Origin: Gemmatimonadota bacterium
Lineage (GTDB): Bacteria > ARS69
Length of the DNA: 20,354 nucleotides
Assembly: GCA_020431545.1 (NCBI GenBank)
Contig: JAGQIB010000092.1
Coordinates: 1 to 20,354, forward strand
Direction of reading: 5' to 3'
Within the stretch, counting starts at the first letter, position 1; every line of letters begins with the position of its first letter. Of this stretch, positions 7,227 through 14,927 are shown piece by piece. The notes beneath the pieces are model-generated. The model did not search any database. It was not told the DNA's origin and worked only from the letters and a program-made list of their open reading frames with translations. A program made the position numbers and the translations under genes.

Positions 7227-7988
7227 TCACCGGCCCGGCGGCAGCTCGATCCCGAACACACGCGCCAGGACACCGGGAATCTCGGAGTCTGCAATCGCCG
7301 TCTCGCTCCGGCGACCGTCGATCGTTTCGATCAGGCGGTAGCCGCTCAGCGTGACGCGACCGTTCGGGGTCGTGCGCGTGCAGAGAGCGCCCTGGTGAAA
7401 GTGACTCTCGGGCGACGTTCGATGGTACGCGCACCGGGCCTCGAACTCGGACAGCTCGCGCGGCCGCATCTCGAACCGATACACGGGCACGAGGGTCGCC
7501 TCGTTCGCCCCTTCGTGCAGGATCCAGTCGGGACCGGGGGCGTCCACGCGGAAGACCTTTCGGCCCTGCCGGACGACCTCTCCGGCGACCAGCGGGAGCG
7601 GTTCGAGGAATGCGTCGCCGAAGCCGACGTCGACGAGCCAGGGCGTCGCGAGGTCGACCCGCAGGGCGAGGTGATCGAACTCCGGACTGAAATCTCCGCC
7701 GTCGTTCGCGACCCGCGCCGAGAGCAGGGTCACCCGGTATCCGAGCGCGCGAAGCAGCGCGGCGAAGAGGCCGTTCAGTTCGTAGCAGAACCCGCCGCGC
7801 CGTCGAGTCACGATCTTGTCGAACAGCGACGCCTCGTCGAGCGGGATCGGCTCGCCGCGCATGATGCTCAGGTTCTCGAACGGAATGGCCCGGAGATGCG
7901 CCCGCTGCAGGCGACGGAGCATCTCCGTGCTGGTCGCGGAAGGACGCGCGACGTTCAACCGCGCGAGGTACGCGTCGACGTTCAGCAT
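7227..7988 (-). CDS. nat: Arylamine N-acetyltransferase
   Basis: This is a 253-residue enzyme of the NAT family, which transfers acetyl (or other acyl) groups from CoA to arylamines, hydrazines and related acceptors through a cysteine thiol. The full catalytic triad is visible: Cys68 in RGGFCYELN, His106 in EFDHLAL and Asp120 in LVDVGFGD. The N-terminal IPFENLSI motif is also present, and the length is close to the family norm of about 250-280. The start at 7988 is 13 bases after the stop of the RimJ-like gene on the same strand, so the two are probably cotranscribed. The natural acceptor is unknown. These enzymes occur both in xenobiotic metabolism and as amide synthases in ansamycin pathways, but no such pathway genes are here. 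Confidence 0.96.
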   Translation of the reverse strand: MLNVDAYLARLNVARPSATSTEMLRRLQRAHLRAIPFENLSIMRGEPIPLDEASLFDKIVTRRRGGFCYELNGLFAALLRALGYRVTLLSARVANDGGDFSPEFDHLALRVDLATPWLVDVGFGDAFLEPLPLVAGEVVRQGRKVFRVDAPGPDWILHEGANEATLVPVYRFEMRPRELSEFEARCAYHRTSPESHFHQGALCTRTTPNGRVTLSGYRLIETIDGRRSETAIADSEIPGVLARVFGIELPPGR

Positions 7989-8001
7989 CGGGCGAGGATC
8001 C

Positions 8002-8601
8002 TCACGCCGCCCGCCTTCCCTTGCGATGGGCCTTCCAGTCCTCCACCGTGATCGCCCATCGCTCGTGGTCGCGCCAGCGGCCGGCGATCTTCAGGTAACG
8101 GGGCGAGAAACCCTCCAGCCGGAACCCGAGGCTCTCGACCAGACCACGCGAACGGAGGTTGCCGGGTTGCACGTTCGCCTCGAGGCGATGCAGCTCGTAC
8201 TCGCGGAACGCTCGATCGACGACGAGCCGGAGGCCGGCGCGCATGAGGCCGCGCCCCGCGTTCGGAGTGAACGCGTAGAAGCCGAGGTATCCGGAGAGGA
8301 ACACGCCTCGAACGATCTCGCTGATGTTGACGACGCCTACGAGCTCGCCCGCGAGGTCGAGCACGAGATGGCACTCGTGCGTGGGTGCACGTCCCCGCCG
8401 GACGAACGCCCGAAACTGCTCCGAAGTGGACGGGGCCTTCACCCAGCTCCCGTGCAGACGTCGACTGCGCTTCACGGCGGCGAGAAACGCCTCCTCGTGC
8501 CGGAGCGCCGGGGTGGCGAGCGTGACGGGATCGGTGATGCGCGGGCGGCCGGGGCCGCGCTCCGATCCCGCCGGTCTCCGCGTGTCTTGCGAGCGGGCCA
8601 T
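8002..8601 (-). CDS. RimJ/RimL-type GNAT N-acetyltransferase
   Basis: This is a 199-residue GNAT protein. After a basic, probably disordered N-terminus of about 25 residues comes a typical RimJ/RimL domain: the ELVGVVNISEIVRG strands, the GYLGFYAFTPNAGRGLMRAGL acetyl-CoA loop (the R-G-x-M form of motif A), then ELHRLEANVQPGN with SLGFRLEGFS, and finally RWRDHERWAI. These last segments are highly characteristic of ribosomal-protein-alanine acetyltransferase relatives. The ATG at 8601 has GGAGG 6-7 bases upstream. It follows the selenoprotein gene after about 94 bases and precedes the arylamine N-acetyltransferase gene closely. Whether it acts on ribosomal proteins, other N-termini or small molecules is open. 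Confidence 0.93.
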   Translation of the reverse strand: MARSQDTRRPAGSERGPGRPRITDPVTLATPALRHEEAFLAAVKRSRRLHGSWVKAPSTSEQFRAFVRRGRAPTHECHLVLDLAGELVGVVNISEIVRGVFLSGYLGFYAFTPNAGRGLMRAGLRLVVDRAFREYELHRLEANVQPGNLRSRGLVESLGFRLEGFSPRYLKIAGRWRDHERWAITVEDWKAHRKGRRAA

Positions 8602-8695
8602 GGGCGCCTCCGGTGATCCGCGAGAATAGCTCAGTCCGCGGGAACCCGGGATGATCGTTCGTCCGCGGGAGCTCCTTCGAGGCGCGCGCCGACGT

Positions 8696-8944
8696 CTACC
8701 GGCGCGCCTCCAGGGTCTGCAACACGCGCTCGAAGTCCGGGTAGCCGAGACCGAAACCCCGCGTGAACCAGTTGCCGCCGCGTTGCGCGATCGGCTCGCC
8801 GTCCACCAGCACGTCGAACTGGCCGATCGAGCCCGGACGCAGGGAGACGCCGACGCCGAGCTTCTTCTCGATCCGGGCCGCGAGACTCGCGGCCTTCTGC
8901 TGGTTGCCGGCTCAGGTCGGGCAGTACACGATCTCGATCTTCAT
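8696..8944 (-). CDS. SelW/Rdx-type selenoprotein with in-frame TGA (selenocysteine 11)
   Basis: This is a thioredoxin-like redox protein of the SelT/SelW/SelH (Rdx) family, 82 residues if the TGA at 8914-8912 is read as selenocysteine. Translation runs MKIEIVYCPT-U-AGNQQKAASL and on to a TAG at 8698-8696. The TGA occupies the second position of the family's CxxC redox motif (Cys8-Pro-Thr-Sec11), after the typical IEIVYC strand. Beyond it the frame keeps the family pattern VSLRPGSIGQFDVLVDG, then GYPDFERVLQTLE. A GGAGGAG ribosome site lies 4 bases before the ATG at 8944. A hairpin with the features of a bacterial SECIS starts 17 bases after the TGA. The gene lies 32 bases after the TPR-CHAT gene on the same strand, so it is probably cotranscribed. 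If TGA were a true stop the product would be a useless 10-residue peptide. selA, selB, selC and selD must be elsewhere in the genome. Confidence 0.9.
8876..8914 (-). promoter_or_regulatory. Putative bacterial SECIS element (TGA plus hairpin)
   Basis: On the minus strand the TGA (8914-8912) is followed by 17 bases, then a perfect 8-bp stem GGCCGCGA (8894-8887) and TCGCGGCC (8883-8876), closed by a GTC loop (8886-8884). The loop begins 25 bases after the TGA and contains G and U, as the SelB-binding loop of bacterial SECIS elements does. The known distance window is roughly 16-37 bases. The stem lies inside the coding sequence, as in other bacteria. No fold energy was computed. Confidence 0.75.
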
Positions 8945-8976
8945 GGCTCTCCTCCGGTGCTCCGGGCTCCAAGGGA

Positions 8977-11900
8977 TTACCGCCAGTCGCCGCTCGCGAC
9001 GAAGCCCCCCCAGGTGAACGGGTGGGTGCTCTCCCCCTCCGCGCGGCGGTCGTGCAGGGTCGCGAGGCTCGCGGCGCGCACCGATTCCGGGGTGTCGGCA
9101 CCCTGCTCCAGCCGGGCGCGGTACAGCGCCTCCATCCAGTCGAGCGCGATGCGGTCGTGCACGGACCACAGGCTCATGATCGTGGTGTGCGCTCCGGCGA
9201 CCTCGAACGCGCGCCGCAGTCCGAGAACCCCCTCGCCCACCGTTGGATCCCCGACGCCGGTGTCGCAGCCCGAGAGGACCGCCCATTGAACGCTCGAGAG
9301 ATCGAGGGTCGCGATCTCCTCCGCGGTGAGAATGCCGTCGTCCTGGAACGGTGGAGACTCCTGCCGGTGATTCGCTCCGGCCAGAGCGAGACCGGCGAGA
9401 CGCAGCGGGTTTCCGCGAACGACGGGAAGTGCCGGCGCCCGGGTCGGCGCCCGCGCATCTTCGGCCGACGGCATCAGCGCACCGATCGCACGGGTACCCG
9501 GCGCGGGCGAAGCGAGACAGTCGTCGCCGATGAAGAACCCGTGGGTGGCGAGATGCACGACCTCGAACGCAGGGGCCAGGTTCCGGAACGCGCTCTCGCT
9601 CGCGCCGCGGCCGATCACCTTCTCGGCGCGACCGAACTCGCGACGCGCCGATCTCCACAGCGCCACCACGCGGTCCGCCTCCCTTTCCGATCCCGGGAGC
9701 GGCGCGAAGCGCACGTCCGCGAAATCCGGACACGGAAGGTCGGGCGATCGGAGCGGTGCGGGCTCGGCCGGGGCGGACGTCCCGCGATCGTCGTACGACG
9801 GCCCCCCGAACGCGAGCAGAGCCGCGGCCGGCTGCTTCTCGGAGCGCGCCACCGCGAGATCCCGCTCCGCGGTCAGGACGTGCAACGTCGGCGCGGTCTC
9901 CACGAGATATCGATCCGCGCCCACGGGCAGCGCTGCGAACGCCACGAGATGCAAGAAGCCGTCCGGCACGACGAAGACGCGATCCCCGGTCAAGAGATCC
10001 GCCACCGGATCCCAGACGAGGCGACGAAGCTCGTCCCCGGCGAGACGGTAGGCGGCGTCGGACTCCGCCGCCGACCGGTCCGAGCGCAGGGATCCGACCG
10101 CGGCTTCGGTTCGCCAGGCCCGCACCGCGTTCTCGATCGCCACCGCGTCGCCGAGATCCCGCAGCTCGGGGTCGGCGCCGGTCCGCGCGACGAAAGCGAG
10201 CAGTCGCGCCGGCGACGTCACGTCGGCGCGGATGGACGGCGGGCGATACCACGCGTAGGCCAGAAGCGCGTTGCGCGCCGGAAGCGCGCCGAGCACGTCG
10301 TCCAGCGAGATCCGGCGACGAGAGACCTGATCGCGGAACGTCGCACTGCGATCGGCCAGTTCGCGCTCCGCGGCTTCGAGGCGACGGCGGGCGGCCGCGA
10401 TCTCCTCGTCCGATCCGTCACGGACCAGCACGCCCGCGAGGCAGCGACTCGCCCGCACGAACCGTTCGCTCAGCGCGCGCACCTCGTCGGTCTCCCGGCC
10501 GGCCAGTGCCCGGCGCCGCTCGACGACCTCGTCCAGGACCGAGGCTCGTGACGCCACGAGCGCGTCCCAGGCCGCGCGCGTGCGGGCCGGCGTGGGCGCG
10601 CGTGCCGCGAGCTCCATCACCAGGTCGAGGCGCGAGTGGTAGGTCTCCCCGAGACGGAGCGCGGCCCGCTCCGCGAGCGTACGCATCTCGTGCGACTCCA
10701 TCGCGCGCGTGAGCTCCTGGGCGCGCGTCGCGTGGTCGAATGCCTCGTCCACGTCGCCGCGATCGCGAAGGAGCATCGCGAGTCCGAAGTGTTCCGTCGC
10801 GAGGGGCGGATGGTTCGCTCCCCATTGCGCTTCCCGGATCCGCAGCGACTCGCGCATCGATTGCAGGGCGCCGTCCAGGTCACCCTGAGCCGCCATCGCC
10901 AGCGCGAGATCGCCGAGCGGACCGGCCACGCGCCACGGCGGCACGTCCGGCATCCGTCGGAAGATCTCGACCGCTTCCTCGAGGGACGCCCGCGCCTCGT
11001 CGATCCGTCCGAGCGCGGCGAGGACGCGCGCCCGGTCCGTCAAGGCGTCTGCGGTGTCGGAGTCTTCGCGGCCGACGGCGTAGTCCCGGATTCGGAGCGA
11101 CTCGTCCAGGCACTCGAGCGATTCGTCGAGACGGCCGAGGCGGAGATACGTCGCGCCGAGCTCGGACCAGGTCAGCGCCACGAACGGATGATCCGGACCG
11201 TACGTGCGAAGGTCGGAGGCCAGGACCTTCTGCTGCAACGGCAGCGCCTCCTCGCTGTCGCCGAGCGCGGAGATCGCGGACGCGAGATTGTAGAGGGTGA
11301 TCGCGTACGCCGCGTGGTCCGGCCCCACGGTGTGCTCCCAGATCTCGAGCGCGCGCTCGAAGTGCTGGCGCGCGGCCGCGAAATCCGCCGCGATTCGGTA
11401 CAGCACACCCTTCGAGTTGATCACGCGCGCGACAGCCGGGTGCTCCGGGCCGAAGGCTCGCTCGAAGATCGACTGGGCGCGATCGTAGAGAACCAGCGCT
11501 TCGTCCTGTTCGCCGAGATTGCGGAGCAACGTCGCCTTCAGGCTCACGGACTCGGCGTAGTCCGGGTCGTCCGGGCCGAGCGCCTTCTCCTGGATCGCGA
11601 TCGCGCGGTCGATGGCCGGGAGCGCGTCTGCCGTGTCCTGCCGGTAGGCGACGAGCGCGAGACCGAACCAGGACTCGCCGACCGCCGCGTCGTCCGGGCC
11701 GAGCACGCGCTCCCGGAACGCGCGGGACTCCTCGATCAGAGCGCGCGACTCGTCCAGCTCGTTCACGCCGAGCTTCACGCGTCCGAGCTCGAACAGCGAC
11801 GTCGCGATGCGCGGATCGTTCGCCGGCAGGTTCGCGCGACGAAGGCGGAGCGCCTCCTCGGCGAGCCTCCCGGTTTCCGGCTCGCTCGTGCGTCGGTCGC

Positions 11901-12204
11901 CGCGCCGGATCCTCGCGATCCAGTCGAACGTCTCGGCGAGCGCCACGGAGTCGACGGGGGACGTTCGCAGAACGCGCTCCCGGGCCGCCTGTGCCTCTCG
12001 CTCGGCGGCGCTCCAGTTCTCGTCGTGGATCAGGCGGCGGACGATGGCACCCGTGGCGGCGAGATCCGCCGGCTCCGCGGATACGCCGATGGCCACCCCC
12101 GGCGCGGCGAACAGCGCGAGGCCGACGATCGCCGCGCGCAGCGACGCGGCGCCGCGGGTCGAGGATCCTTCGGAGCGATGGGAGGTCGTTCGTCTCGCAG
12201 CCAC
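8977..12204 (-). CDS. Exported TPR-CHAT protein (caspase-like peptidase domain)
   Basis: This is a protein of about 1075 residues from the chosen GTG at 12204. The N-terminus is basic and followed by a hydrophobic run (AAIVGLALFAAPGVAIG), a signal peptide or anchor, so the protein is probably periplasmic or outward facing. Residues about 125-500 form tetratricopeptide repeats of the 42-residue kinesin-light-chain kind: GPDD/GPEH/GPDH turns recur near 169, 210, 252, 294, 336 and 378. A helical linker follows. The C-terminal 300-400 residues are a CHAT domain with the catalytic pair His888 (LATHGFF) and Cys980 (LSGCDTGVG), and the usual closing LWSVHD and WGGFVASGD. CHAT proteins are clan CD peptidases that cut a partner after activation. 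The start is uncertain: there is no Shine-Dalgarno sequence, but a TAGAAT box ends 7 bases upstream. No CRISPR genes are nearby. The target is unknown. Confidence 0.9.
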   Translation of the reverse strand: MAARRTTSHRSEGSSTRGAASLRAAIVGLALFAAPGVAIGVSAEPADLAATGAIVRRLIHDENWSAAEREAQAARERVLRTSPVDSVALAETFDWIARIRRGDRRTSEPETGRLAEEALRLRRANLPANDPRIATSLFELGRVKLGVNELDESRALIEESRAFRERVLGPDDAAVGESWFGLALVAYRQDTADALPAIDRAIAIQEKALGPDDPDYAESVSLKATLLRNLGEQDEALVLYDRAQSIFERAFGPEHPAVARVINSKGVLYRIAADFAAARQHFERALEIWEHTVGPDHAAYAITLYNLASAISALGDSEEALPLQQKVLASDLRTYGPDHPFVALTWSELGATYLRLGRLDESLECLDESLRIRDYAVGREDSDTADALTDRARVLAALGRIDEARASLEEAVEIFRRMPDVPPWRVAGPLGDLALAMAAQGDLDGALQSMRESLRIREAQWGANHPPLATEHFGLAMLLRDRGDVDEAFDHATRAQELTRAMESHEMRTLAERAALRLGETYHSRLDLVMELAARAPTPARTRAAWDALVASRASVLDEVVERRRALAGRETDEVRALSERFVRASRCLAGVLVRDGSDEEIAAARRRLEAAERELADRSATFRDQVSRRRISLDDVLGALPARNALLAYAWYRPPSIRADVTSPARLLAFVARTGADPELRDLGDAVAIENAVRAWRTEAAVGSLRSDRSAAESDAAYRLAGDELRRLVWDPVADLLTGDRVFVVPDGFLHLVAFAALPVGADRYLVETAPTLHVLTAERDLAVARSEKQPAAALLAFGGPSYDDRGTSAPAEPAPLRSPDLPCPDFADVRFAPLPGSEREADRVVALWRSARREFGRAEKVIGRGASESAFRNLAPAFEVVHLATHGFFIGDDCLASPAPGTRAIGALMPSAEDARAPTRAPALPVVRGNPLRLAGLALAGANHRQESPPFQDDGILTAEEIATLDLSSVQWAVLSGCDTGVGDPTVGEGVLGLRRAFEVAGAHTTIMSLWSVHDRIALDWMEALYRARLEQGADTPESVRAASLATLHDRRAEGESTHPFTWGGFVASGDWR

Positions 12205-12211
12205 AGGGGCG

Positions 12212-12217
12212 ATTCTA
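12212..12217 (-). promoter_or_regulatory. Possible leaderless -10 element before the TPR-CHAT gene
   Basis: The minus strand reads TAGAAT at 12217-12212, seven bases before the GTG at 12204. A transcript starting about 7 bases after this box would begin at or next to the start codon. That arrangement suits a leaderless message and explains the missing ribosome site. No convincing -35 hexamer is seen at the usual distance. This is a suggestion from pattern only. Confidence 0.35.
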
Positions 12218-12252
12218 GCGCACGGGGGCCCGCGGACGGCGATGGGGTTGGC

Positions 12253-12268
12253 CCCCGCGAACGCGGGG
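12253..12268 (-). terminator. Short GC hairpin between hydrolase and TPR-CHAT genes
   Basis: CCCCGCG at 12253-12259 and CGCGGGG at 12262-12268 form a perfect 7-bp inverted repeat with a 2-base spacer, just after the hydrolase stop at 12276. No T-run follows on the minus strand, so it may weaken rather than end transcription. It fits a separate promoter for the downstream gene. Confidence 0.3.
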
Positions 12269-12275
12269 CGAGGTT

Positions 12276-13358
12276 TCAGCGGCCCAGACCGTGTCGGGCA
12301 AGTTCCCGGTCCAGCACGTCGAACAGCTCGGTCGCGATCTGCATCTCGCCGGGGTGGTGCTTGTCCACGCGATGCCCCTCGTACTCGAGGAAGAAATGGT
12401 CCTGGTCCGGCAGGACGACGGTGGTGAGATCCGCGCCGCCCGACTCCGCGTACGCGGTCACGAGCGCCGGGAGGTGCGCGCGCCACGGGACGTTGTCGTC
12501 TTCTCCCGCGAACACGGCGAGGACGGGCGATCGGAGGCGACGGATTGCCGCCGCCGGATCGTACGCGACGAAGTACCAGTACCAGGGCGCTTCGAGGAAG
12601 CCCTGCAGGAGACCTTGAGCCACCTTCGGGTCGAGGTCCTCCTCCGGCACGCCGTGCGCGGCAAGGAAGTCCAGCGCGATTCGATCGAACTCCGAGCGAT
12701 CCGAACGGTCACCGGAGAGGTAATCCGCAAAGCGCAGGAGCTGGAGACGAACGGCCTCGGCCGCCTCCTCGGTCGCACCGCGTCGCCGAAGGTTGTCGGC
12801 GCGCTGCTGCGCGAACACCTCGCGACCGGGCAGTGCCGACGTGGACAGCAACACCGTGAGCGGGATCGATCCGTCCGCCGCAGCCAGCTCCGCCGCGATC
12901 ATCGCGCCCTCACTGTGGCCCAGAACGCCGACGCGCCGAGCATCGACCCCGGGCTGTCGTCTGAGAAACTCGAGCGCCGCCCGGTTGTCGGTCACGCGAT
13001 CGGCGGTCGTCGAGAGTTCCCAGTCCGGCGGTCCGGTGGAGTTGCCGTATCCGCGCGCATCGGTGCGCAGCACGGCGATGCCGTGCGATACCAGATGGTT
13101 CGCGAGCATGGTGAACATCGGACTGTCCGAGATGCGCTGCTCGCGCGTGTGGGGTCCGTTGCCGGTGATCAGAAGCACGGCCGCGGCGCGCTCGACACCG
13201 TCCGGCACGGAGAGCGTGCCGGCGATCGTGATGTCGGGATCGATCGACGGGAAGGTCACGTCGCGGTCGCTTGCGCCCGCCGTCGCGAGCCACGTCGCGC
13301 AGACGACGAAAGTGACCAGGAACGTCACGGACCGGGGAGTGGCATGTCCTGCGGTCAA
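12276..13358 (-). CDS. Secreted alpha/beta hydrolase
   Basis: This is an exported serine hydrolase of the alpha/beta fold, 360 residues from a TTG start at 13358. That start has AGGAG 6 bases upstream and gives a clean signal peptide (SVTFLVTFVVCATWLATAGAS). An ATG at 13430 in the same frame would add 24 residues and has no ribosome site. In TTG numbering the nucleophile is Ser149 in GHSEGA, the acid is probably Asp287 or Asp288 in AGEDDNVP, and the base is His321 in DQDHFFL. The early LLITGNGPHTREQR stretch holds the oxyanion region, and RTDARGYGNSTG is typical of the S9-like/DUF3887-type esterase group. It lies between the membrane peptidase gene and the TPR-CHAT gene, both on the same strand. 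The substrate is unknown; an ester or peptide is equally possible. Confidence 0.9.
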   Translation of the reverse strand: MTAGHATPRSVTFLVTFVVCATWLATAGASDRDVTFPSIDPDITIAGTLSVPDGVERAAAVLLITGNGPHTREQRISDSPMFTMLANHLVSHGIAVLRTDARGYGNSTGPPDWELSTTADRVTDNRAALEFLRRQPGVDARRVGVLGHSEGAMIAAELAAADGSIPLTVLLSTSALPGREVFAQQRADNLRRRGATEEAAEAVRLQLLRFADYLSGDRSDRSEFDRIALDFLAAHGVPEEDLDPKVAQGLLQGFLEAPWYWYFVAYDPAAAIRRLRSPVLAVFAGEDDNVPWRAHLPALVTAYAESGGADLTTVVLPDQDHFFLEYEGHRVDKHHPGEMQIATELFDVLDRELARHGLGR

Positions 13359-13485
13359 TCCTCTCTCCTGTCCGGAGCCGCCCGCGCCCGCGGCCAAGGG
13401 AGAGACGGGAGGACCCGATCGACTGTTCATTCCGGAGGACCGCCGTGGGGTGGCTGCGCGCGGGCCGTCCCGACCCAGGGGGCGC

Positions 13486-14166
13486 CTAGCCCGCCAGGCC
13501 TCCGAGCGCCATCGCCACCGCGCGGGACACCCCGAACGGCGACGTCACGAGCAGCGTCAGGGCGCCGACCGCCCGGACGAGGAACTCCTGCCCCGGCGGG
13601 AAGAAGAACACGAACGCCAGGACGAGCAGCAAGCCGAACCGCTCCAGCTGCCGGTACCCCCGAAGGGCCGCGCCGGAAAGGAAGAACTGCACGACCCGCG
13701 ACCCGTCGAGCGGCGGGATCGGGAGCAGATTGAACACCACGAGAAGCGCGTTCACGTAGATCCCGGTCGCGAGCACTCCGGCCACGCGCGACGACGCGGG
13801 CACGATCTCGCCTCGAATCAGGATCGCGAACACGGCGGAGAGGACGAGCGCCACGGCCAGATTCGTGGCCGGGCCGGCGAGCGCCACGAGCGCCCAGTCG
13901 CGGCGCGGGTTGCGCAGGCGACTCACGTCCACAGGCACGGGTTTCGCGCCGCCGAAGATCACGCCCGCTCCGGAAAGCAGCAGGAACAGCGGCACCGCGA
14001 TCGTGAACATCGGATCGATGTGCGGAATCGGATTGAGCGTCAGCCGGCCGCGCTCGCGCGCGGTGGGATCCCCGAGCCGATCGGCCACGTAACCGTGCGC
14101 GGCCTCGTGACTCGTGATCGACGGGATGATCAGCGCGGCGACACCGGCCACGACGAAGAGGTCCAC
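13486..14166 (-). CDS. Site-2-protease-like membrane metallopeptidase (M50)
   Basis: This is a 226-residue integral membrane protein of the short S2P/M50 type (YwhC/Rip3-like minimal form). The zinc motif is His20-Glu21-x-x-His24 (HEAAHG), in or next to the first helix. The third ligand is probably Asp154 in NLLPIPPLDGSR, the typical N-x-x-P-x-P-P-L-D-G motif. Five to six hydrophobic helices are seen, and there is no PDZ domain. The GTG at 14166 is chosen for its GAGGA ribosome site; upstream the frame loses protein-like character and overlaps the DUF1579-like gene region. Members cleave membrane-embedded substrates, often anti-sigma factors, but none is encoded here. Activity is inferred from intact motifs. 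Confidence 0.92.
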   Translation of the reverse strand: MDLFVVAGVAALIIPSITSHEAAHGYVADRLGDPTARERGRLTLNPIPHIDPMFTIAVPLFLLLSGAGVIFGGAKPVPVDVSRLRNPRRDWALVALAGPATNLAVALVLSAVFAILIRGEIVPASSRVAGVLATGIYVNALLVVFNLLPIPPLDGSRVVQFFLSGAALRGYRQLERFGLLLVLAFVFFFPPGQEFLVRAVGALTLLVTSPFGVSRAVAMALGGLAG

Positions 14167-14227
14167 GTGGTTTCCTCGGAAGGTTTCGATATCCGTGAAG
14201 TTACGACACCGAACTCCCGAAGGCGAC

Positions 14228-14746
14228 CTACTTCCGGACGTACTTTCCGTCGAACGCGGTGGACCACTCGCCGCTCGCGTCCATCGACTCCCAGTGCTGC
14301 CGCACGCTGCCGTCGTCGTTCGGTGTCCACGTGATCCGATGCCGCGTGACGTTCCCGTCCGCGCCCGTGACCTCCCCCTCGAGCACCATGCTGCCGTCGC
14401 GGAGCCCGCCTTCCAGGAGAAGGAGCAGGCCGGAGGAGTCCACCCAGGTCTGGTGCCAGACATCGCGGGCCGCGTCGTAGATGTTCAGGCTCTCGCCGTG
14501 ATAGCCGCGCGGCGTCTCGTAGCGCTCGTGCAGCACACATCCGCCGTACTCGCGCCGGATGCTGTTCGTGCCGGCGAGCTTTCCCTGGGGACCGTAGACG
14601 TTCCACTCCCCGATCCAGAAGTCGAAGGCGCGATACTCGGCGGCGCTGCAGGGCGGAGGAGGCGCGTCCTGGGCCTGTGAGGCCGGCGCGGCCCCGAGAG
14701 TCACGCCGGCGGCGGCGACGAGAAGGGCGGTCTTCGGGAAGCGCAT
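14228..14746 (-). CDS. Secreted DUF1579-like protein
   Basis: This is a 172-residue exported protein with a clear signal peptide (MRFPKTALLVAAAGVTLGAA, cut near ASQAQD). The start at 14746 has AAGGAGA upstream. The mature part looks like a lipocalin-type small barrel: FDFWIGEWNVYGPQGK, then AGTNSIRREYGGCVLHERYE, then SLNIYD, WHQTWVDSSG and TWTPNDDGSVRQHWE. This order is familiar from DUF1579-like hypothetical proteins. Two cysteines, one just after the signal cleavage region and one in GGCVLHE, could form a disulfide. It lies 61 bases before the membrane peptidase gene on the same strand. Function is unknown and the family label is from memory of the pattern. Confidence 0.85.
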   Translation of the reverse strand: MRFPKTALLVAAAGVTLGAAPASQAQDAPPPPCSAAEYRAFDFWIGEWNVYGPQGKLAGTNSIRREYGGCVLHERYETPRGYHGESLNIYDAARDVWHQTWVDSSGLLLLLEGGLRDGSMVLEGEVTGADGNVTRHRITWTPNDDGSVRQHWESMDASGEWSTAFDGKYVRK

Positions 14747-14927
14747 GGGGTCTCCTTCCGAGACGACGACGGGACGGCCTCGCACGTCGCCCGGGGACGG
14801 AAGTTCGGATCGACGGCTTTCGACCGTAGTTCCCTACGAACCGGGGACGCTCGCGTCCTGGGACGAGCGGTGGGCCGCGGGGGTGAGTCGCGCCCGCGCG
14901 TCTCGATTGAGCCGGGTTCCCGCGGGA

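Noticed and set aside
7221..7230. Overlap or fusion of the methyltransferase and NAT genes
   Set aside because: The TAG (plus) and TGA (minus) stop codons simply abut; both products are complete.
8696..8944. Reading the TGA as a pseudogene or sequencing error
   Set aside because: The stop lies exactly at the Cys position known to be Sec in this family, the frame is otherwise intact, and a SECIS-like hairpin follows. A TGC to TGA error remains possible but less likely.
8912..10252. A minus-strand open frame ending in MKIEIVYCPT
   Set aside because: Only its last ten codons are real (start of the selenoprotein); the rest overlaps the CHAT domain in another frame and is arginine-rich shadow.
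8977..12204. CRISPR-linked TPR-CHAT (Csx29-like) protease
   Set aside because: No cas genes or repeat arrays are in the window, and the protein appears to be exported.
10636..12618. Long plus-strand open frame antisense to the TPR-CHAT gene
   Set aside because: The opposite strand shows intact TPR and CHAT motifs throughout; this frame is a compositional shadow with no recognisable features.
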